Below are positions 25,442 through 35,275 of a stretch of DNA of 47,220 nucleotides, in pieces. Below the pieces are notes generated by a model. The model did not search any database, was not told the DNA's origin, and saw only the letters and a program-made list of their open reading frames with translations. The first letter of the stretch is position 1; every line of letters begins with the position of its first letter. The translations under genes and the position numbers were made by a program. The DNA is from an uncultured Alphaproteobacteria bacterium. Its GTDB lineage: Bacteria; Pseudomonadota; Alphaproteobacteria; Paracaedibacterales; CAITNM01. The stretch is taken from NCBI GenBank assembly GCA_903874955.1, contig CAIQTY010000005.1, positions 1-47,220 of the forward strand, read 5' to 3'.

Positions 25442-25943
25442 ACCTGAAAACAATTTCATCATAAAGCTTGCTACCTATAGGTGTTTGAATTTCTGCACAA
25501 ATAATGCCCCCCATTTTTTTATAAAAGTTCTGCGCCTGAAAATTTTTTGAGAGGGCGATTATAATAACAGGGCTTAAATTTTCTCGTTTAAGTTTTTCAA
25601 ATGCTGCATTCCAGAGCATACCCCCAACTCCTTGACGGTGATGGTCTTTATCTACATACATTGCATATATTTCACCCCGGCCAAATTCAGGTGTTCTTGC
25701 GGGTCCTATATCGCATACGCCTATGATTTTATGTTCATGTTCAACGACGAACGTCCAGCTTATGGCTTTTGCCATGTGCTCTAGTCGACCTTGCAAGCGC
25801 TTGGTTTGGCATATGCTATCTAAATAAGCTTGATCAATAATACCTTGATAGCTGTGTTTCCATCCCCGTATTTGCAGATCAACAATACTGGAAGCATCGT
25901 CAACAGTTGCAAAACGGAGATGGTGATTTTTAAATTCTTTCAT
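25431..25943 (-). CDS. GNAT-family N-acetyltransferase
   Basis: The protein (170 residues from the ATG at 25943) has a complete GNAT core: LRFATVDDASSIVDLQIRGW, EIYAMYVDKDHHRQGVGGML (acetyl-CoA loop, R-x-x-G-x-G/A) and NFQAQNFYKKMGG. The family N-acetylates small molecules or protein amines; the substrate is unknown. An in-frame ATG at 25991 would add 16 residues without similarity to the family. It is the first gene of the overlapping GNAT-GNAT-L,D-transpeptidase run. Confidence 0.82.
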   Translation of the reverse strand: MKEFKNHHLRFATVDDASSIVDLQIRGWKHSYQGIIDQAYLDSICQTKRLQGRLEHMAKAISWTFVVEHEHKIIGVCDIGPARTPEFGRGEIYAMYVDKDHHRQGVGGMLWNAAFEKLKRENLSPVIIIALSKNFQAQNFYKKMGGIICAEIQTPIGSKLYDEIVFRYEC

Positions 25944-26352
25944 GTAACTTTTTAAGTCTATTTTATTCTCTTGTAAAGTCGATATCCTCATCAGTTACAG
26001 AGCATTCAATTCCAAGGTGTTTTAAAGTTTCTGTTAAAATACAAAAATAGTAATTCTCATAAGAAAATTTAATGATGTTCCGAAAGAAAGTTTTTCACTT
26101 TTTTTAAAAGAGTACGAAAGGTTATTTAATAATCCAAACCCAAAGGCTCAATTAAACCACCTAATACAATAGGTTAAGGGCAATCTGAACTAGTTATCTA
26201 GGATAGATTTGTTTGCAATATTAGAGTTTTGCTTGAGAAGTCACTTGACTGTTTTATTTTACGCTATTTTGTGATTTGACGTTCTTTTGCTTGAAAAAAT
26301 TCTTACGCATTAATTTGACAAAAATAACTCTAGATTCTATATTACGCCTATT
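25944..26352. other. Gene-free stretch with possible gene fragments on both strands
   Basis: No full gene is seen. On the plus strand a 44-codon frame (26038 to the stop at 26169-26171) reads protein-like at its end (VPKESFSLFLKEYERLFNN..). On the minus strand a frame ending near 25966 reads ..LTETLKHLGIECSVTDEDI... Both lack starts and may be chance or relics. The promoter region of tRNA-Met lies at the right end (TTGACA-like TTTGACAAA at about 26313). Confidence 0.3.
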
Positions 26353-26429
26353 GGCGGAGTAGCTCAGCTGGTTAGAGCACCGGAATCATAATCCGGGTGT
26401 CGGGGGTTCGAGTCCCTCCTCCGCTACCA
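26353..26429 (+). tRNA. tRNA-Met (anticodon CAT), elongator type
   Basis: A 77-base cloverleaf with acceptor GGCGGAG/CTCCGCT (first pair G-U), D-arm GCTC..GAGC, anticodon stem CCGGA-ATCATAA-TCCGG giving CAT, T-arm GGGGGTTCGAGTCCCTC and encoded CCA. It lacks the C1-A72 mismatch and GGG/CCC anticodon stem of initiator tRNA. A CAT tRNA modified to read AUA (Ile) is the main alternative. The last six bases overlap the 3' end of the convergent O-methyltransferase gene. Confidence 0.93.
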
Positions 26430-27089
26430 TAATTTTTTCTTCAAAATCGTTAACCCATCGCCAATAGGTATCATAGAAATATCAAGGCGATCATCATTTT
26501 TAATCAGGTCATTTAGTTTTCGGATTGTTTCTGTCCCTAAATCTGCATGAGCCGGATCGATAACACGACCGTTCCATAAAACGTTATCAATAATAATAAT
26601 CCCTGTATTCGTTATAATCCGTAAGGCTTGTTCGTAGTAATTAAGGTAATTTCTTTTATCAGCATCGATAAAAATAAGATCAAAGCTTTGATCAGCAATA
26701 CTTGGAAGGGCATCAAGCGCTTGGCCTATAATTAGATGAATACGGTCGCTAACTCCAGCTTCTTGCCAATACTTTTTTGCAATTTTAGTCCATTCCGGAT
26801 TTTTATCTAGGGCAGTAATCATTACATCAGGGGTAGCTAATGCCATGCATATTGAGCTATAGCCCGTATAGGTGCCAATTTCTAAGATTTTTTTTGGTTG
26901 ATGGATTTTTACGAGCATGTTTAAAAACTGACCTTGTTCGGGCAGAATCTGCATATTGCGTTCGGGCATGGTGACTGTTTGTTCCCGTAATTTTTTCAAG
27001 AGCGCAGGTTCACGAATGCCCACTTCTAGAAGATATTCGCGTAGTTCCTTTGTAAGCCTAATTGCCTTTTGGTCTTGATAAATGCTCAT
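26424..27089 (-). CDS. SAM-dependent O-methyltransferase (family 3, CCoAOMT-like)
   Basis: The 221-residue protein has the family layout: PEQGQFLNMLVKI, ILEIGTYTGYSSICMA (SAM motif I), DLIFIDADKRNYLNYYE (metal-binding Asp) and IIIDNVLWNGRV. Members methylate catechol-type hydroxyls with divalent metal; bacterial substrates are mostly unknown. The TAG stop (26424-26426) lies within the acceptor end of the convergent tRNA-Met, so no space exists for a terminator between them. The ribosome binding site is weak. Confidence 0.9.
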   Translation of the reverse strand: MSIYQDQKAIRLTKELREYLLEVGIREPALLKKLREQTVTMPERNMQILPEQGQFLNMLVKIHQPKKILEIGTYTGYSSICMALATPDVMITALDKNPEWTKIAKKYWQEAGVSDRIHLIIGQALDALPSIADQSFDLIFIDADKRNYLNYYEQALRIITNTGIIIIDNVLWNGRVIDPAHADLGTETIRKLNDLIKNDDRLDISMIPIGDGLTILKKKLW

Positions 27090-27151
27090 CGTGCTGTTTC
27101 TAAAAATATTTTCTTGATACTATATGCTCAGGTTTTAAAAGGCTAGATTCC

Positions 27152-27928
27152 ATGAAAACGATTGCAATTTTTGGCTATGGATACGTTGCGCAATTTCTTG
27201 TTAGGAAACTTTACCAAACGCATAACGTAATTATTGTCACTAGAAAACCTGAATCAATTAATGGCGTTCAGACAATTGCATTTGGCCAGCCATTACCGTT
27301 TGTTGATGGGGTAATTTCAACAGTGCCTCCCGTTGATGGAATTGACCCAGTACTTGACCAATATCAGTTCGATTGTTGGGTTGCCTATTGTTCATCAACC
27401 GGTGTTTACGGTGACCATCAAGGGGATTGGGTCTCAGAAGATACCCTATGCAGACCCACAAATCAAAGGGGGCAGTGGCGCCTTGAAATTGAACAACAAT
27501 GGATGGCATACCCTAATTCATGCATTCTAAGACTTGCAGGTATTTATGGACCAGATCGGTCAGCAATAAATCAAATCCTAAATAGTGCCGAACGGATTGA
27601 TAAGCCCGGTCATCTCTTTTCACGCATTCATGTTGAAGACATCGCTGGGTTTGCAATGTTTGCCTTCTATCATAATTTGAAGGGAATATATAATTTAGCA
27701 GATTGCTTACCGGCTTCATCTCGAGAAGTTATTGAATATGCTTGTGATTTGTTGAGCAAACCCTATCCGAAATTGGTTCCTTTTGATCAAGCAGTGCTCT
27801 CGCCCATGGCAGCGGAATTTTATAAAGACAGTAAGAAAGTGAATGCAAATAAAATTAGACATTCCGGCTATACTCTGCGTTTCCCTGATTATAAAGTGGG
27901 CCTTGAGAATATAAAGATGATTAAATAG
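27152..27928 (+). CDS. NAD(P)-dependent epimerase/dehydratase-like protein (YeeZ type)
   Basis: The 258-residue protein starts with a dinucleotide loop (IAIFGYGYVAQFL, G-x-G-x-x-A) and has STVPP, the active-site-like CSSTGVYGDHQGDWVSE and LRLAGIYGP, the pattern of the short extended-SDR YeeZ group. The physiological substrate of the group is not known. It reads divergently from the O-methyltransferase, with about 60 bases between them, and ends at a strong terminator shared with hppA. Confidence 0.85.
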   Translation: MKTIAIFGYGYVAQFLVRKLYQTHNVIIVTRKPESINGVQTIAFGQPLPFVDGVISTVPPVDGIDPVLDQYQFDCWVAYCSSTGVYGDHQGDWVSEDTLCRPTNQRGQWRLEIEQQWMAYPNSCILRLAGIYGPDRSAINQILNSAERIDKPGHLFSRIHVEDIAGFAMFAFYHNLKGIYNLADCLPASSREVIEYACDLLSKPYPKLVPFDQAVLSPMAAEFYKDSKKVNANKIRHSGYTLRFPDYKVGLENIKMIK

Positions 27929-27973
27929 ATGCTGTTTAAAGTGACTCTAGACTTACGGACTTTTCATTTAATA

Positions 27974-27999
27974 AAAAACCCGCACTGAGGCGGGTTTTT
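27974..27999. terminator. Bidirectional rho-independent terminator
   Basis: AAAAACCCGC-ACTGAG-GCGGGTTTTT: a GC-rich 5-bp stem (27979-27983 with 27990-27994) extended by A/T pairs, with a poly-T run on each strand. It sits between the YeeZ-like gene and convergent hppA. Confidence 0.93.
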
Positions 28000-28020
28000 C
28001 TTTAGTGATATTTTTAAGTA

Positions 28021-30102
28021 TTAACGAGCAAGAATCGCCAGTAGAAGCAATGCCACAATGTTAATAATTTTAATCATCGGGTTAATTGCTGGGCCAGCAG
28101 TATCCTTGTATGGATCACCAACAGTGTCTCCGGTAATGGCTGCTTTATGAGCATCAGAACCTTTACCACCGAAGTGACCATCCTCGATGTACTTCTTGGC
28201 ATTATCCCAAGCACCACCACCGGAAGTCATGGAAATCGCGACGAACAAACCAGTTACAATTGTTCCCATCAGCATAGCGCCTAGGGCAGCAAAGGCTTGA
28301 GCTTGACCGACGACAAAGTTGATAATTACATAAATCAACACTGGTGCTAAAACAGGCAGCATAGATGGAATGATCATTTCAGTAATTGCTGATTTTGTAA
28401 GCATGTCAACTGCTGCGCTGTAGTCTGGGCGCGCTGTGCCTTCCATAATTCCAGGGATTTCCTTGAACTGACGGCGCACTTCAACAACTACCGCACTTCC
28501 TGCACGTCCTACGGCTTTCATACCCATAGAAGCAAACAAGAACGGCAACATACCACCGATTAATAGACCAATCAGTACGTAGGGATCTTCTAAACTAAAT
28601 TCCACCGAAAGGGATGGGAAATAGTGCTTAAGATCTTGTGTGTACGCTGAAAATAATACAAGTGCTGCAAGACCAGCAGAACCAATAGCATATCCTTTTG
28701 TTACAGCTTTAGTTGTATTTCCAACCGCGTCTAAGGCATCGGTTACAGTACGCACTGATTTTGGCAGTTCAGCCATTTCAGCAATACCACCGGCGTTATC
28801 CGTTACTGGACCATAAGCATCAAGCGCTACAACCATCCCAGCTAAGGCTAGCATTGTTGTTGCTGCAACGGTAATACCCAATATGCCAGCTTGAAGGTGA
28901 GCAATTAGGATTCCTACGCAAATGATTACAACAGGTAGAGCTGTTGATTCCAAAGAAACAGCCAACCCTTGGATGATGTTTGTCGCATGACCAGTAGTTG
29001 ATGACTGAGCAATGCTGCGTACAGGGTTGTAGCTAGTAGATGTGTAATATTCAGTCACCCAAACTAATAGGCCTGTAACACCTAAACCAGTTAATCCGCA
29101 AATATGCAGAGAAGTGATTGTGAAATTTTGATCATTAATCACCATTGGTTCTGTCACACCTGCGAACATATAATTGGTCACCCAGAAAATTAATCCAGCT
29201 GAAATTACTGTTGCAGCGATAAGTCCCTTATAAAGCGCTTTCATGATATTTTTATCTTCACTTAAGCGAACAAAGAACGTTCCCGCAACGGAGCCAACAA
29301 TACAAACCGCTCCTAATGCAAGAGGGTAGGTCATCAGTTTTTGTTGCAAATCACCTGTGAAGTAGATGGCTGCTAAAAGCATAGACGCAACAATGGTTAC
29401 CACATAAGTTTCGAAAAGGTCAGCTGCCATACCAGCGCAGTCACCAACGTTATCACCAACGTTATCAGCAATAACAGCGGGGTTACGTGGATCATCCTCA
29501 GGAATTCCTGCTTCAATCTTACCAACAAGGTCAGCACCTACGTCAGCACCTTTTGTGAAAATACCACCACCAAGGCGAGCAAAGATTGAAATAAGGGAGG
29601 CGCCAAAGCTTAGGGCAACTAAAGCCTCTAACAGCTGGCGTTGCTCAACTTCTATACTGGTTAGATAGAAATAGTACAAGGCAATACCAAGCAAACCAAG
29701 GCCAACAACTAAAAGGCCGGTAATAGCACCAGCTTTGAAAGCAATAGCAAGGGCTGGAACAAGTCCTTTACGTGCAGCTTCTGCTGTACGTACATTCGCC
29801 CTTACAGATACGTTCATTCCAACGTATCCGGCGCATCCGGATAAAAACGCTCCCAGAATAAATCCGATTGCGACTAGCTTTGACATAAAAAATCCAAGTA
29901 AGGCGGCAATAACAACACCAACAACGCCAATTGTACTATATTGACGATTAAGGTAGGCTTTCGCTCCTTCTTGGATAGCTTTGGCAATTTCTTGCATGCG
30001 GTCTGTTCCTGCAGAACACGCAAAAACGCTGCTAGCTGCGAAAATGGCATAAATAATAGCTAATGCTCCGCAGCTAATAATAATTAATGATAAAGAATCC
30101 AT
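28021..30102 (-). CDS. hppA: Membrane-bound proton-translocating pyrophosphatase, K+-independent type
   Basis: The 693-residue protein has about 16 spans and the catalytic motifs [42 protein letters not shown] and a final [22 protein letters not shown]. The loop [10 protein letters not shown] has Lys where K+-dependent enzymes have Ala, so it should be the K+-independent class. It uses PPi from biosynthesis to pump H+ across the inner membrane. A GAAGAG ribosome binding site precedes the ATG. Such pumps are common in alphaproteobacteria and save energy under low ATP. Confidence 0.97.
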   Translation of the reverse strand: MDSLSLIIISCGALAIIYAIFAASSVFACSAGTDRMQEIAKAIQEGAKAYLNRQYSTIGVVGVVIAALLGFFMSKLVAIGFILGAFLSGCAGYVGMNVSVRANVRTAEAARKGLVPALAIAFKAGAITGLLVVGLGLLGIALYYFYLTSIEVEQRQLLEALVALSFGASLISIFARLGGGIFTKGADVGADLVGKIEAGIPEDDPRNPAVIADNVGDNVGDCAGMAADLFETYVVTIVASMLLAAIYFTGDLQQKLMTYPLALGAVCIVGSVAGTFFVRLSEDKNIMKALYKGLIAATVISAGLIFWVTNYMFAGVTEPMVINDQNFTITSLHICGLTGLGVTGLLVWVTEYYTSTSYNPVRSIAQSSTTGHATNIIQGLAVSLESTALPVVIICVGILIAHLQAGILGITVAATTMLALAGMVVALDAYGPVTDNAGGIAEMAELPKSVRTVTDALDAVGNTTKAVTKGYAIGSAGLAALVLFSAYTQDLKHYFPSLSVEFSLEDPYVLIGLLIGGMLPFLFASMGMKAVGRAGSAVVVEVRRQFKEIPGIMEGTARPDYSAAVDMLTKSAITEMIIPSMLPVLAPVLIYVIINFVVGQAQAFAALGAMLMGTIVTGLFVAISMTSGGGAWDNAKKYIEDGHFGGKGSDAHKAAITGDTVGDPYKDTAGPAINPMIKIINIVALLLLAILAR

Positions 30103-30200
30103 ATCTCTTCAGGTTAAAAGTTCATGTATTCCTTATACTAAAAATTTGCTCGACCGTCCAATTACCATTATAAAAAACTTGTTAAATCTCTTTACTTGAT

Positions 30201-30223
30201 ACCCCGTCCGCTTGCGGCGGGGT
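30201..30223 (-). terminator. Terminator-like hairpin after the FKBP gene
   Basis: ACCCCG-T-CCGC-TT-GCGG-CGGGGT forms a strong GC-rich stem eight bases beyond the FKBP stop codon. A U-run is lacking on the minus strand, so it may be a rho-assisted end or an mRNA-stabilising hairpin. hppA starts about 100 bases further. Confidence 0.6.
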
Positions 30224-30230
30224 AATTCAT

Positions 30231-30578
30231 TTAAGCAGCATCTATAATTTCAATTAATTCAACATCAAATATAAGGTTTGCATTCGCTGGAATCAGCTTT
30301 CCAGCTCCACGCTCTCCGTAGGCTAAATGAGATGGAATATGAAGGCGGCGCTGACCCCCTGGCTTCATGGTCGCTAAACCTTCTTCCCAACCTTGAATAA
30401 CCATCCCGACACCGTGGGTATATTGTAATGGTTCACCGCGGTCTACTGAGCTATCGAATTTTTGCCCATTTTCAAGAGTGCCAGTATAGTGCACAAAAAT
30501 AATTTGTCCTGGTTTTGGGCTATTACCTGTTCCTTCTACGATATCTTCATAAGCTAGACCAGAAGCTGTTGTATTCAT
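30231..30578 (-). CDS. FKBP-type peptidyl-prolyl cis-trans isomerase
   Basis: The 115-residue protein is a single FKBP domain without signal peptide: GQIIFVHYTGTLENGQKFDSS, VIQGWEEGLATMKPGGQRRL, IPSHLAYGERGAGKLIPANA and LIFDVELIEI. It speeds prolyl isomerisation in cytosolic protein folding. A good AAGGAA site precedes the ATG. The gap to the Lon-like protease gene upstream is only 40 bases, so the two may share a transcript, joining a folding helper to a protease. Confidence 0.95.
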   Translation of the reverse strand: MNTTASGLAYEDIVEGTGNSPKPGQIIFVHYTGTLENGQKFDSSVDRGEPLQYTHGVGMVIQGWEEGLATMKPGGQRRLHIPSHLAYGERGAGKLIPANANLIFDVELIEIIDAA

Positions 30579-30618
30579 AAAATATTCCTTTTAAAAACTA
30601 AAAGATAACACTAGCTTT

Positions 30619-32982
30619 CTAGGACCTACTTTTCAAGTGTTTGTGAAATGTTTTTAGGGTTTGCGAGGCTTTATCGAAAAGGCTTCCTTTTTTGAAATTT
30701 CCAACAATTTGTCCATACGTATTAATTTTGACGCCTGCTTCCAGACCAGTCATTAGTTCAATTGCTTCACATACTGTATCAACGCCCCAAATTTTAAAAT
30801 TTCCAGCAGCAATATCTTCAACGACTTCAGGGCGGAGTGTAAGATTTGTGATATTAGCGTTCGGTATGATAACTCCCTGAGTTTTAGTGAAACCACGTTC
30901 TTTGCATAACCGGTGGAATCCTTCTATTTTCATGTGAATGCCGCCTACCACTTGGCTACTGCCAAATTGGTTAATAGACCCTGTAATCGCTAAATCTTGC
31001 CTGACAGGAGCATTGGATAATGAGGATAAAATTGCAACCAGTTCTGCCATAGATGCACTATCTCCCTCAACATCGGTATAGTTTTGCTCAAAAGTTAAAG
31101 AGCATGAGCAAGACAAAGGAAATTTTTGCGCAAAGATACCGTTTAAAAATCCTTCTAAGATGAATGCTCCTTTTTGTTGAATAGGTCCACCTAATTCAGT
31201 AAGGCGTTCAATATTAACAACGCCTTTTTCGCCCACATATGTCCTGGCACTGATACGCGATGGTATTCCAAAACTTCGGTCACCAAGGCTTAGAACAGTT
31301 AAGCCATTTACTAGGCCAACTTTATTTCCTTGGGTGTCTATCAGTACTTGATTACGTTGAATATCCTCCATTGTCGCGTCTTCAAGCCGTGAGTTGCGCC
31401 GGCGGCGTTGTTGTAAAACCTGCGCGATAACTTTTTCTTCAATGGGTTTTTTTGCAGATGTTTCACTCGCGATGGTCTCTGCCTCAGCCAAAATATCGCT
31501 AATAAGTTCGAATTTTGCTGAGAGTTTTGCTCGATCTTTTGCCCATCTAGAACTATAGCCTGTTATGTAAGAAATTGCTCCTGGACTAATGTCGCGACCC
31601 GTTTCTTTTAAACAGGTTGAGCGAATAAGGATTTGATAATTCGTAATGTTTTCATCACTTGCCGGTAAGTCCGAATCAATTTCAGCGCGAATTTTAAAGT
31701 AAGAAGGAAAATCAGGGTCTTGTTGAAAAAAATTGTAGTACCAATTAGGGGAGGCTACCAAAAAGACTTGTAAGTCAAGGGGGATAGAACGTGGGCTTGG
31801 TGCATCATCGAGAGGCGTGCTGCCTTCACGGTAACGCTCACGAATACTGATTTTTCCATCGCGTAGAGCCGATTTTAGCATATCCCAAACATCTTCATCG
31901 TTGGCAATTTCGTCGGCTCGCAAGACCAATATTCCCCCGTTTGCACGGTGGAGGGTTCCTGGTCGTATTAAAGTAAAATTTGTCTCAAGTCCTCCCGTTG
32001 AGGGATTATTACGGTATTTGATGGAGCCAAATAAATTTTCGTAGGTTGGATTAGACTCCAAAATAGCCTGGGCTTCTGGCGTTTGTGAATGATCAATAAT
32101 GACATTAATGTCATAGCGCTCAAGTGCAGCTTTGCTAAGTTTTGCTTTGGGGTTTTCTTCATCAAAAAGTAGATTGAGATTTTCTAAAAGATCACGTTTA
32201 AAATCATCTATCCAGCCTTTTAAGTGGGGAGAAAATTCATCTCTATACGATTGAAATAGGGGCGCAATGACTTTTCGGGCTGTACTTTTTTTAAGGTGGT
32301 TAATTTGATTTTCGATTTTTTGATTTGCCAGGTTTGCAGAAACGCTAAGGCGCAATAGAGAATTGCGTAAGGACACTAAGTCTTTTGAAGTTTTTGCATC
32401 ATCTTCATGGGTGTTTTCGTCTTGGGCTTCAAGAGTTAAACCATCAATGCCGGAAATTAATTCAAAGCCCTTACTTCTGGCATGACTTTGCAAATCTTGT
32501 GTTTGTTGGTCTATTTGTTTTTGTAAGGATTGGCTTAAGCTATCAGCTTGTTTACGAAAATGACTAGAACCAAAAATTTTCCCCAAAATAGTATTAATAC
32601 TTTGTAATAATTCAATTGTTTTATTTTTAAGATAAATTCCTTGGCCAGAAGGGATTTTATAGGGAATAGGGCGATGGCTTTCTAAAAAATTATTAACGTA
32701 AACCCAATCGGGCGGGGCGGGGAGATTTTTAACATATTCTTGCAAATAATTCATTGTTGTCGACATGCGGCCACAGCGACTTTCACCGATTACAAAAATG
32801 TGAAATCGTTTGTTACGCATTTTAAGGCCAAATTCAATAGCTTCTTTGGCCCTTCCATGGGATGAAAGATCAAACAAAGATAGGGAAAATTTGTCCAGTT
32901 TTTCTTTAGGTAAAAATACTTCTGGTCTGCATGGATGCAGCGGAATGCCAATTTGTTCAATAGGTATAGATTCTTTTGTCAT
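30619..32982 (-). CDS. Lon-like ATP-dependent protease (YcbZ/LonH-like branch)
   Basis: The 787-residue protein has an N-terminal degenerate AAA+ region, a helical insertion (about 140-260) and a C-terminal Lon protease domain. The catalytic dyad is visible: Ser642 in EGDSASMAEL and Lys685 in VGGIHMKIEGF, spaced 43 residues as in classical Lon. The P-loop is non-canonical (GESRCGRMST: Arg where Lys is normal), as I recall for this branch. An AAA remnant FTLIRPGTLHRANGGILVLRADE carries the Walker B-like element. It lacks the LAN substrate domain of Lon. Partners and substrates are unknown. Confidence 0.9.
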   Translation of the reverse strand: MTKESIPIEQIGIPLHPCRPEVFLPKEKLDKFSLSLFDLSSHGRAKEAIEFGLKMRNKRFHIFVIGESRCGRMSTTMNYLQEYVKNLPAPPDWVYVNNFLESHRPIPYKIPSGQGIYLKNKTIELLQSINTILGKIFGSSHFRKQADSLSQSLQKQIDQQTQDLQSHARSKGFELISGIDGLTLEAQDENTHEDDAKTSKDLVSLRNSLLRLSVSANLANQKIENQINHLKKSTARKVIAPLFQSYRDEFSPHLKGWIDDFKRDLLENLNLLFDEENPKAKLSKAALERYDINVIIDHSQTPEAQAILESNPTYENLFGSIKYRNNPSTGGLETNFTLIRPGTLHRANGGILVLRADEIANDEDVWDMLKSALRDGKISIRERYREGSTPLDDAPSPRSIPLDLQVFLVASPNWYYNFFQQDPDFPSYFKIRAEIDSDLPASDENITNYQILIRSTCLKETGRDISPGAISYITGYSSRWAKDRAKLSAKFELISDILAEAETIASETSAKKPIEEKVIAQVLQQRRRRNSRLEDATMEDIQRNQVLIDTQGNKVGLVNGLTVLSLGDRSFGIPSRISARTYVGEKGVVNIERLTELGGPIQQKGAFILEGFLNGIFAQKFPLSCSCSLTFEQNYTDVEGDSASMAELVAILSSLSNAPVRQDLAITGSINQFGSSQVVGGIHMKIEGFHRLCKERGFTKTQGVIIPNANITNLTLRPEVVEDIAAGNFKIWGVDTVCEAIELMTGLEAGVKINTYGQIVGNFKKGSLFDKASQTLKTFHKHLKSRS

Positions 32983-33080
32983 GAACCTATTGTGAACGAT
33001 AAGAGTTAAATCATTCTTAAATACAATTTTTAGGGACAGATTTTTATTGTTACTGAATTATTTATAGAGGTGCGTTAACC

Positions 33081-34037
33081 CTAAGAATGTTTGCACAAGA
33101 AATCTTCAACAATATCAAGCCATTCTTTGGGTTTTTCAATATAGGGGAAATGCCCACATTCCTTTTGAATAACAAGCTTCGATCCTTTTATCGCATCTGC
33201 AATTTCTTTGGCGCTACTAAGAGGTAATGCATCACTCTCTGCGTGGAGAATGAGGGTGGGGATCTTTAATTTTTTAAGATTGTCCGTCAGATCAACAAAT
33301 TTTGTAAAAATAGAAGGCTCCAAGATTTTGGCAATTTCTTTACCCGTTCCTGCACCCTTAGCATTAAGCCGCGTATTTAATTTTTCAAGATCAGACGGAT
33401 TGTGTAAGTAATGTTTGAAAAAGATACGATAATAATCTTCAATCGCTTTCGCATCGTTATCTATAAATGCTTGAGATGCTTGAATTTTTTCTATTTCTTT
33501 AAAGCTTGGTTCGATTTTTCTTTCGACTGCTTCTATGAAATCGTGGATACCAGAGCTTGTTGCAGGTAAAGTATTCATCAGTACCAATTTTTTGGTGTGA
33601 TTGGTATACTTAATCGCATAGCGCATTGCTAGCATACCACCCCAGGAATGACCAATTATGGTTATCTTTTCAAAACCAAGAGTTTTTCTTAATGTTTCGA
33701 TATCTTCAACGAATAGATCGATATTGATATGCTTTTCGTCAATTACATTAATAGTTGAAAGACCAGATCCCAGCTGGTCATAAAATACAACCTGATGATT
33801 TTTGCAAAGCGCTGACATCCCAGGTAACAGGTAACCCTGATCTAGTCCTGGTCCCCCATGGATAACGATGATTGGATCACCTTTTCCGACAATTTGGTAA
33901 AATAGCTGTCCATTTTCAATGTCAACAAAACCAGTTTTGACTGGTCCTTGTAATACCTGGTAGGAATTTGAATGATAGCTACAACCAATTAGAAATAAAA
34001 AAATTGCGGAAAAAATTAAATTAATAAAATTTCCCAT
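33081..34037 (-). CDS. Lipoprotein alpha/beta hydrolase, proline iminopeptidase-like
   Basis: From the ATG at 34037 the protein (318 residues) opens with a lipoprotein signal (MGNFINLIFSAIFLFLIGCS, lipobox LIGC). The hydrolase core shows VIHGGPGLDQGYL (oxyanion HGGPG), IIGHSWGGMLAMRYA (nucleophile Ser) and a final KECGHFPYIEKP (catalytic His). HGGPG plus GHSWGG is the proline iminopeptidase pattern, so it may trim N-terminal proline or hydrolyse small amides or esters in the periplasm. The frame extends upstream into the thiolase gene, but the lipoprotein signal fixes the start; it lies 7 bases after the thiolase stop. Confidence 0.85.
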   Translation of the reverse strand: MGNFINLIFSAIFLFLIGCSYHSNSYQVLQGPVKTGFVDIENGQLFYQIVGKGDPIIVIHGGPGLDQGYLLPGMSALCKNHQVVFYDQLGSGLSTINVIDEKHINIDLFVEDIETLRKTLGFEKITIIGHSWGGMLAMRYAIKYTNHTKKLVLMNTLPATSSGIHDFIEAVERKIEPSFKEIEKIQASQAFIDNDAKAIEDYYRIFFKHYLHNPSDLEKLNTRLNAKGAGTGKEIAKILEPSIFTKFVDLTDNLKKLKIPTLILHAESDALPLSSAKEIADAIKGSKLVIQKECGHFPYIEKPKEWLDIVEDFLCKHS

Positions 34038-34044
34038 TCCTATT

Positions 34045-35205
34045 TTAGATTTCAATAGCAATGGCAGTTGCTTCTCCCCCGCCAATACATGCAGACGCGA
34101 TACCACGTTTTAAACCTTTTTGAATCATGACATTCAGCAAGGTTACCACGATTCTCGCCCCACTTGCACCTATGGGATGCCCTAGTGCACAAGCGCCGCC
34201 ATGCATATTAATTTTTTCTCTAGGAATATTTAAATTTTTCATTACAGCCATGGGGACAACAGCGAAAGCTTCATTAATTTCAAAAGCCTCAACGGAATCA
34301 ATAGACCAGTTAAGAGTGGCACATAATTTTTTGATAGCGCCAATAGGTGCTGTAGTGAATGTTTCTGGACTCTGGGAGTGGGAGGCATATCCCACAATTT
34401 TTCCTAATGAGCCATCGGTTTTTGCTGATAAAACAATAGCTGCTGAACCATCTGCAAGAGATGAACTTGTAGCGGCAGTTACTGTTCCATCTGGTTTAAA
34501 AGCTGGTTTTAGGCTTGAGAATTTCTCAGGTTTGACGCGGCTGAGTTGTTCATCTTGATCAAGGGTTAATTCTCCTTTTTTATCGGAAAATAGAACAGGA
34601 ATGATTTCTGTTTTAAAGGCCCCTGAATTTTGTGCAGCTAAGGCATTTGTATGGGTAACGCTTGCAAATTCTTCTTGATCAGCTCGCGTAAAGCAAAAAG
34701 CATTCGCAGTGTCATCAGCAAACGATCCCATTGCAACTCGCCCGCCGTGAGAATTTTTATGGTAGGCATCTTCAAGGCCGTCGTGTTGCATAAGATCAGT
34801 TATTATACTATGACCAAATCTATACCCGCTGCGTGCTTTATCTAATATGTATGGAGCGTTGGTCATGCTTTCCATGCCACCTGCAATAGCTGTTTGAATA
34901 TTTCCAAGGCGCAAGCTATCACATGCAAACATAAGCGCACGCATTCCTGAACCACAAACTTTATTAATTGTTGTTGCGGGCACGCTAACGTCAAGGCCTG
35001 CTTTTATTGCCGCCTGCCTCGCGGGAGCTTGGCCAAGCCCGCCCTGTAGAACACATCCCATGAAAACTTCATCAACGGTTTTTAATCCAGAAGCTTCTAA
35101 AGCCGCTTGAATGGCAAAGCGCCCTAAATCAGTTGCAGAAAAAGAATTAAACTGTCCTTGAAACGCTCCGATTGCTGTGCGTTTTGCAGCAAATATACCA
35201 ATCAT
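34045..35205 (-). CDS. Acetyl-CoA acetyltransferase (thiolase)
   Basis: The 386-residue protein has the thiolase set: NKVCGSGMRA with Cys84 (acyl carrier), a GGMESMTNAPY loop, GGACALGHPIGASGAR with His343, and CIGGGEATA with Cys373. It condenses two acetyl-CoA to acetoacetyl-CoA or splits the reverse. The next step gene (phaB/phaC or a fatty-acid oxidation gene) is not adjacent; a lipoprotein hydrolase follows. A good GAGTGG-type site precedes the start. Confidence 0.95.
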   Translation of the reverse strand: MIGIFAAKRTAIGAFQGQFNSFSATDLGRFAIQAALEASGLKTVDEVFMGCVLQGGLGQAPARQAAIKAGLDVSVPATTINKVCGSGMRALMFACDSLRLGNIQTAIAGGMESMTNAPYILDKARSGYRFGHSIITDLMQHDGLEDAYHKNSHGGRVAMGSFADDTANAFCFTRADQEEFASVTHTNALAAQNSGAFKTEIIPVLFSDKKGELTLDQDEQLSRVKPEKFSSLKPAFKPDGTVTAATSSSLADGSAAIVLSAKTDGSLGKIVGYASHSQSPETFTTAPIGAIKKLCATLNWSIDSVEAFEINEAFAVVPMAVMKNLNIPREKINMHGGACALGHPIGASGARIVVTLLNVMIQKGLKRGIASACIGGGEATAIAIEI

Positions 35206-35275
35206 TTAAATACCACTCTTTTTCATAAGTATTTCCTAAAAAGTTAATTTGATCAAGGTTATGAGTTTTAAGGTT

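Noticed and set aside
34127..34558. 143-codon plus-strand frame inside the thiolase gene
   Set aside because: It is antisense to a highly conserved thiolase region and has no family features or ribosome binding site.
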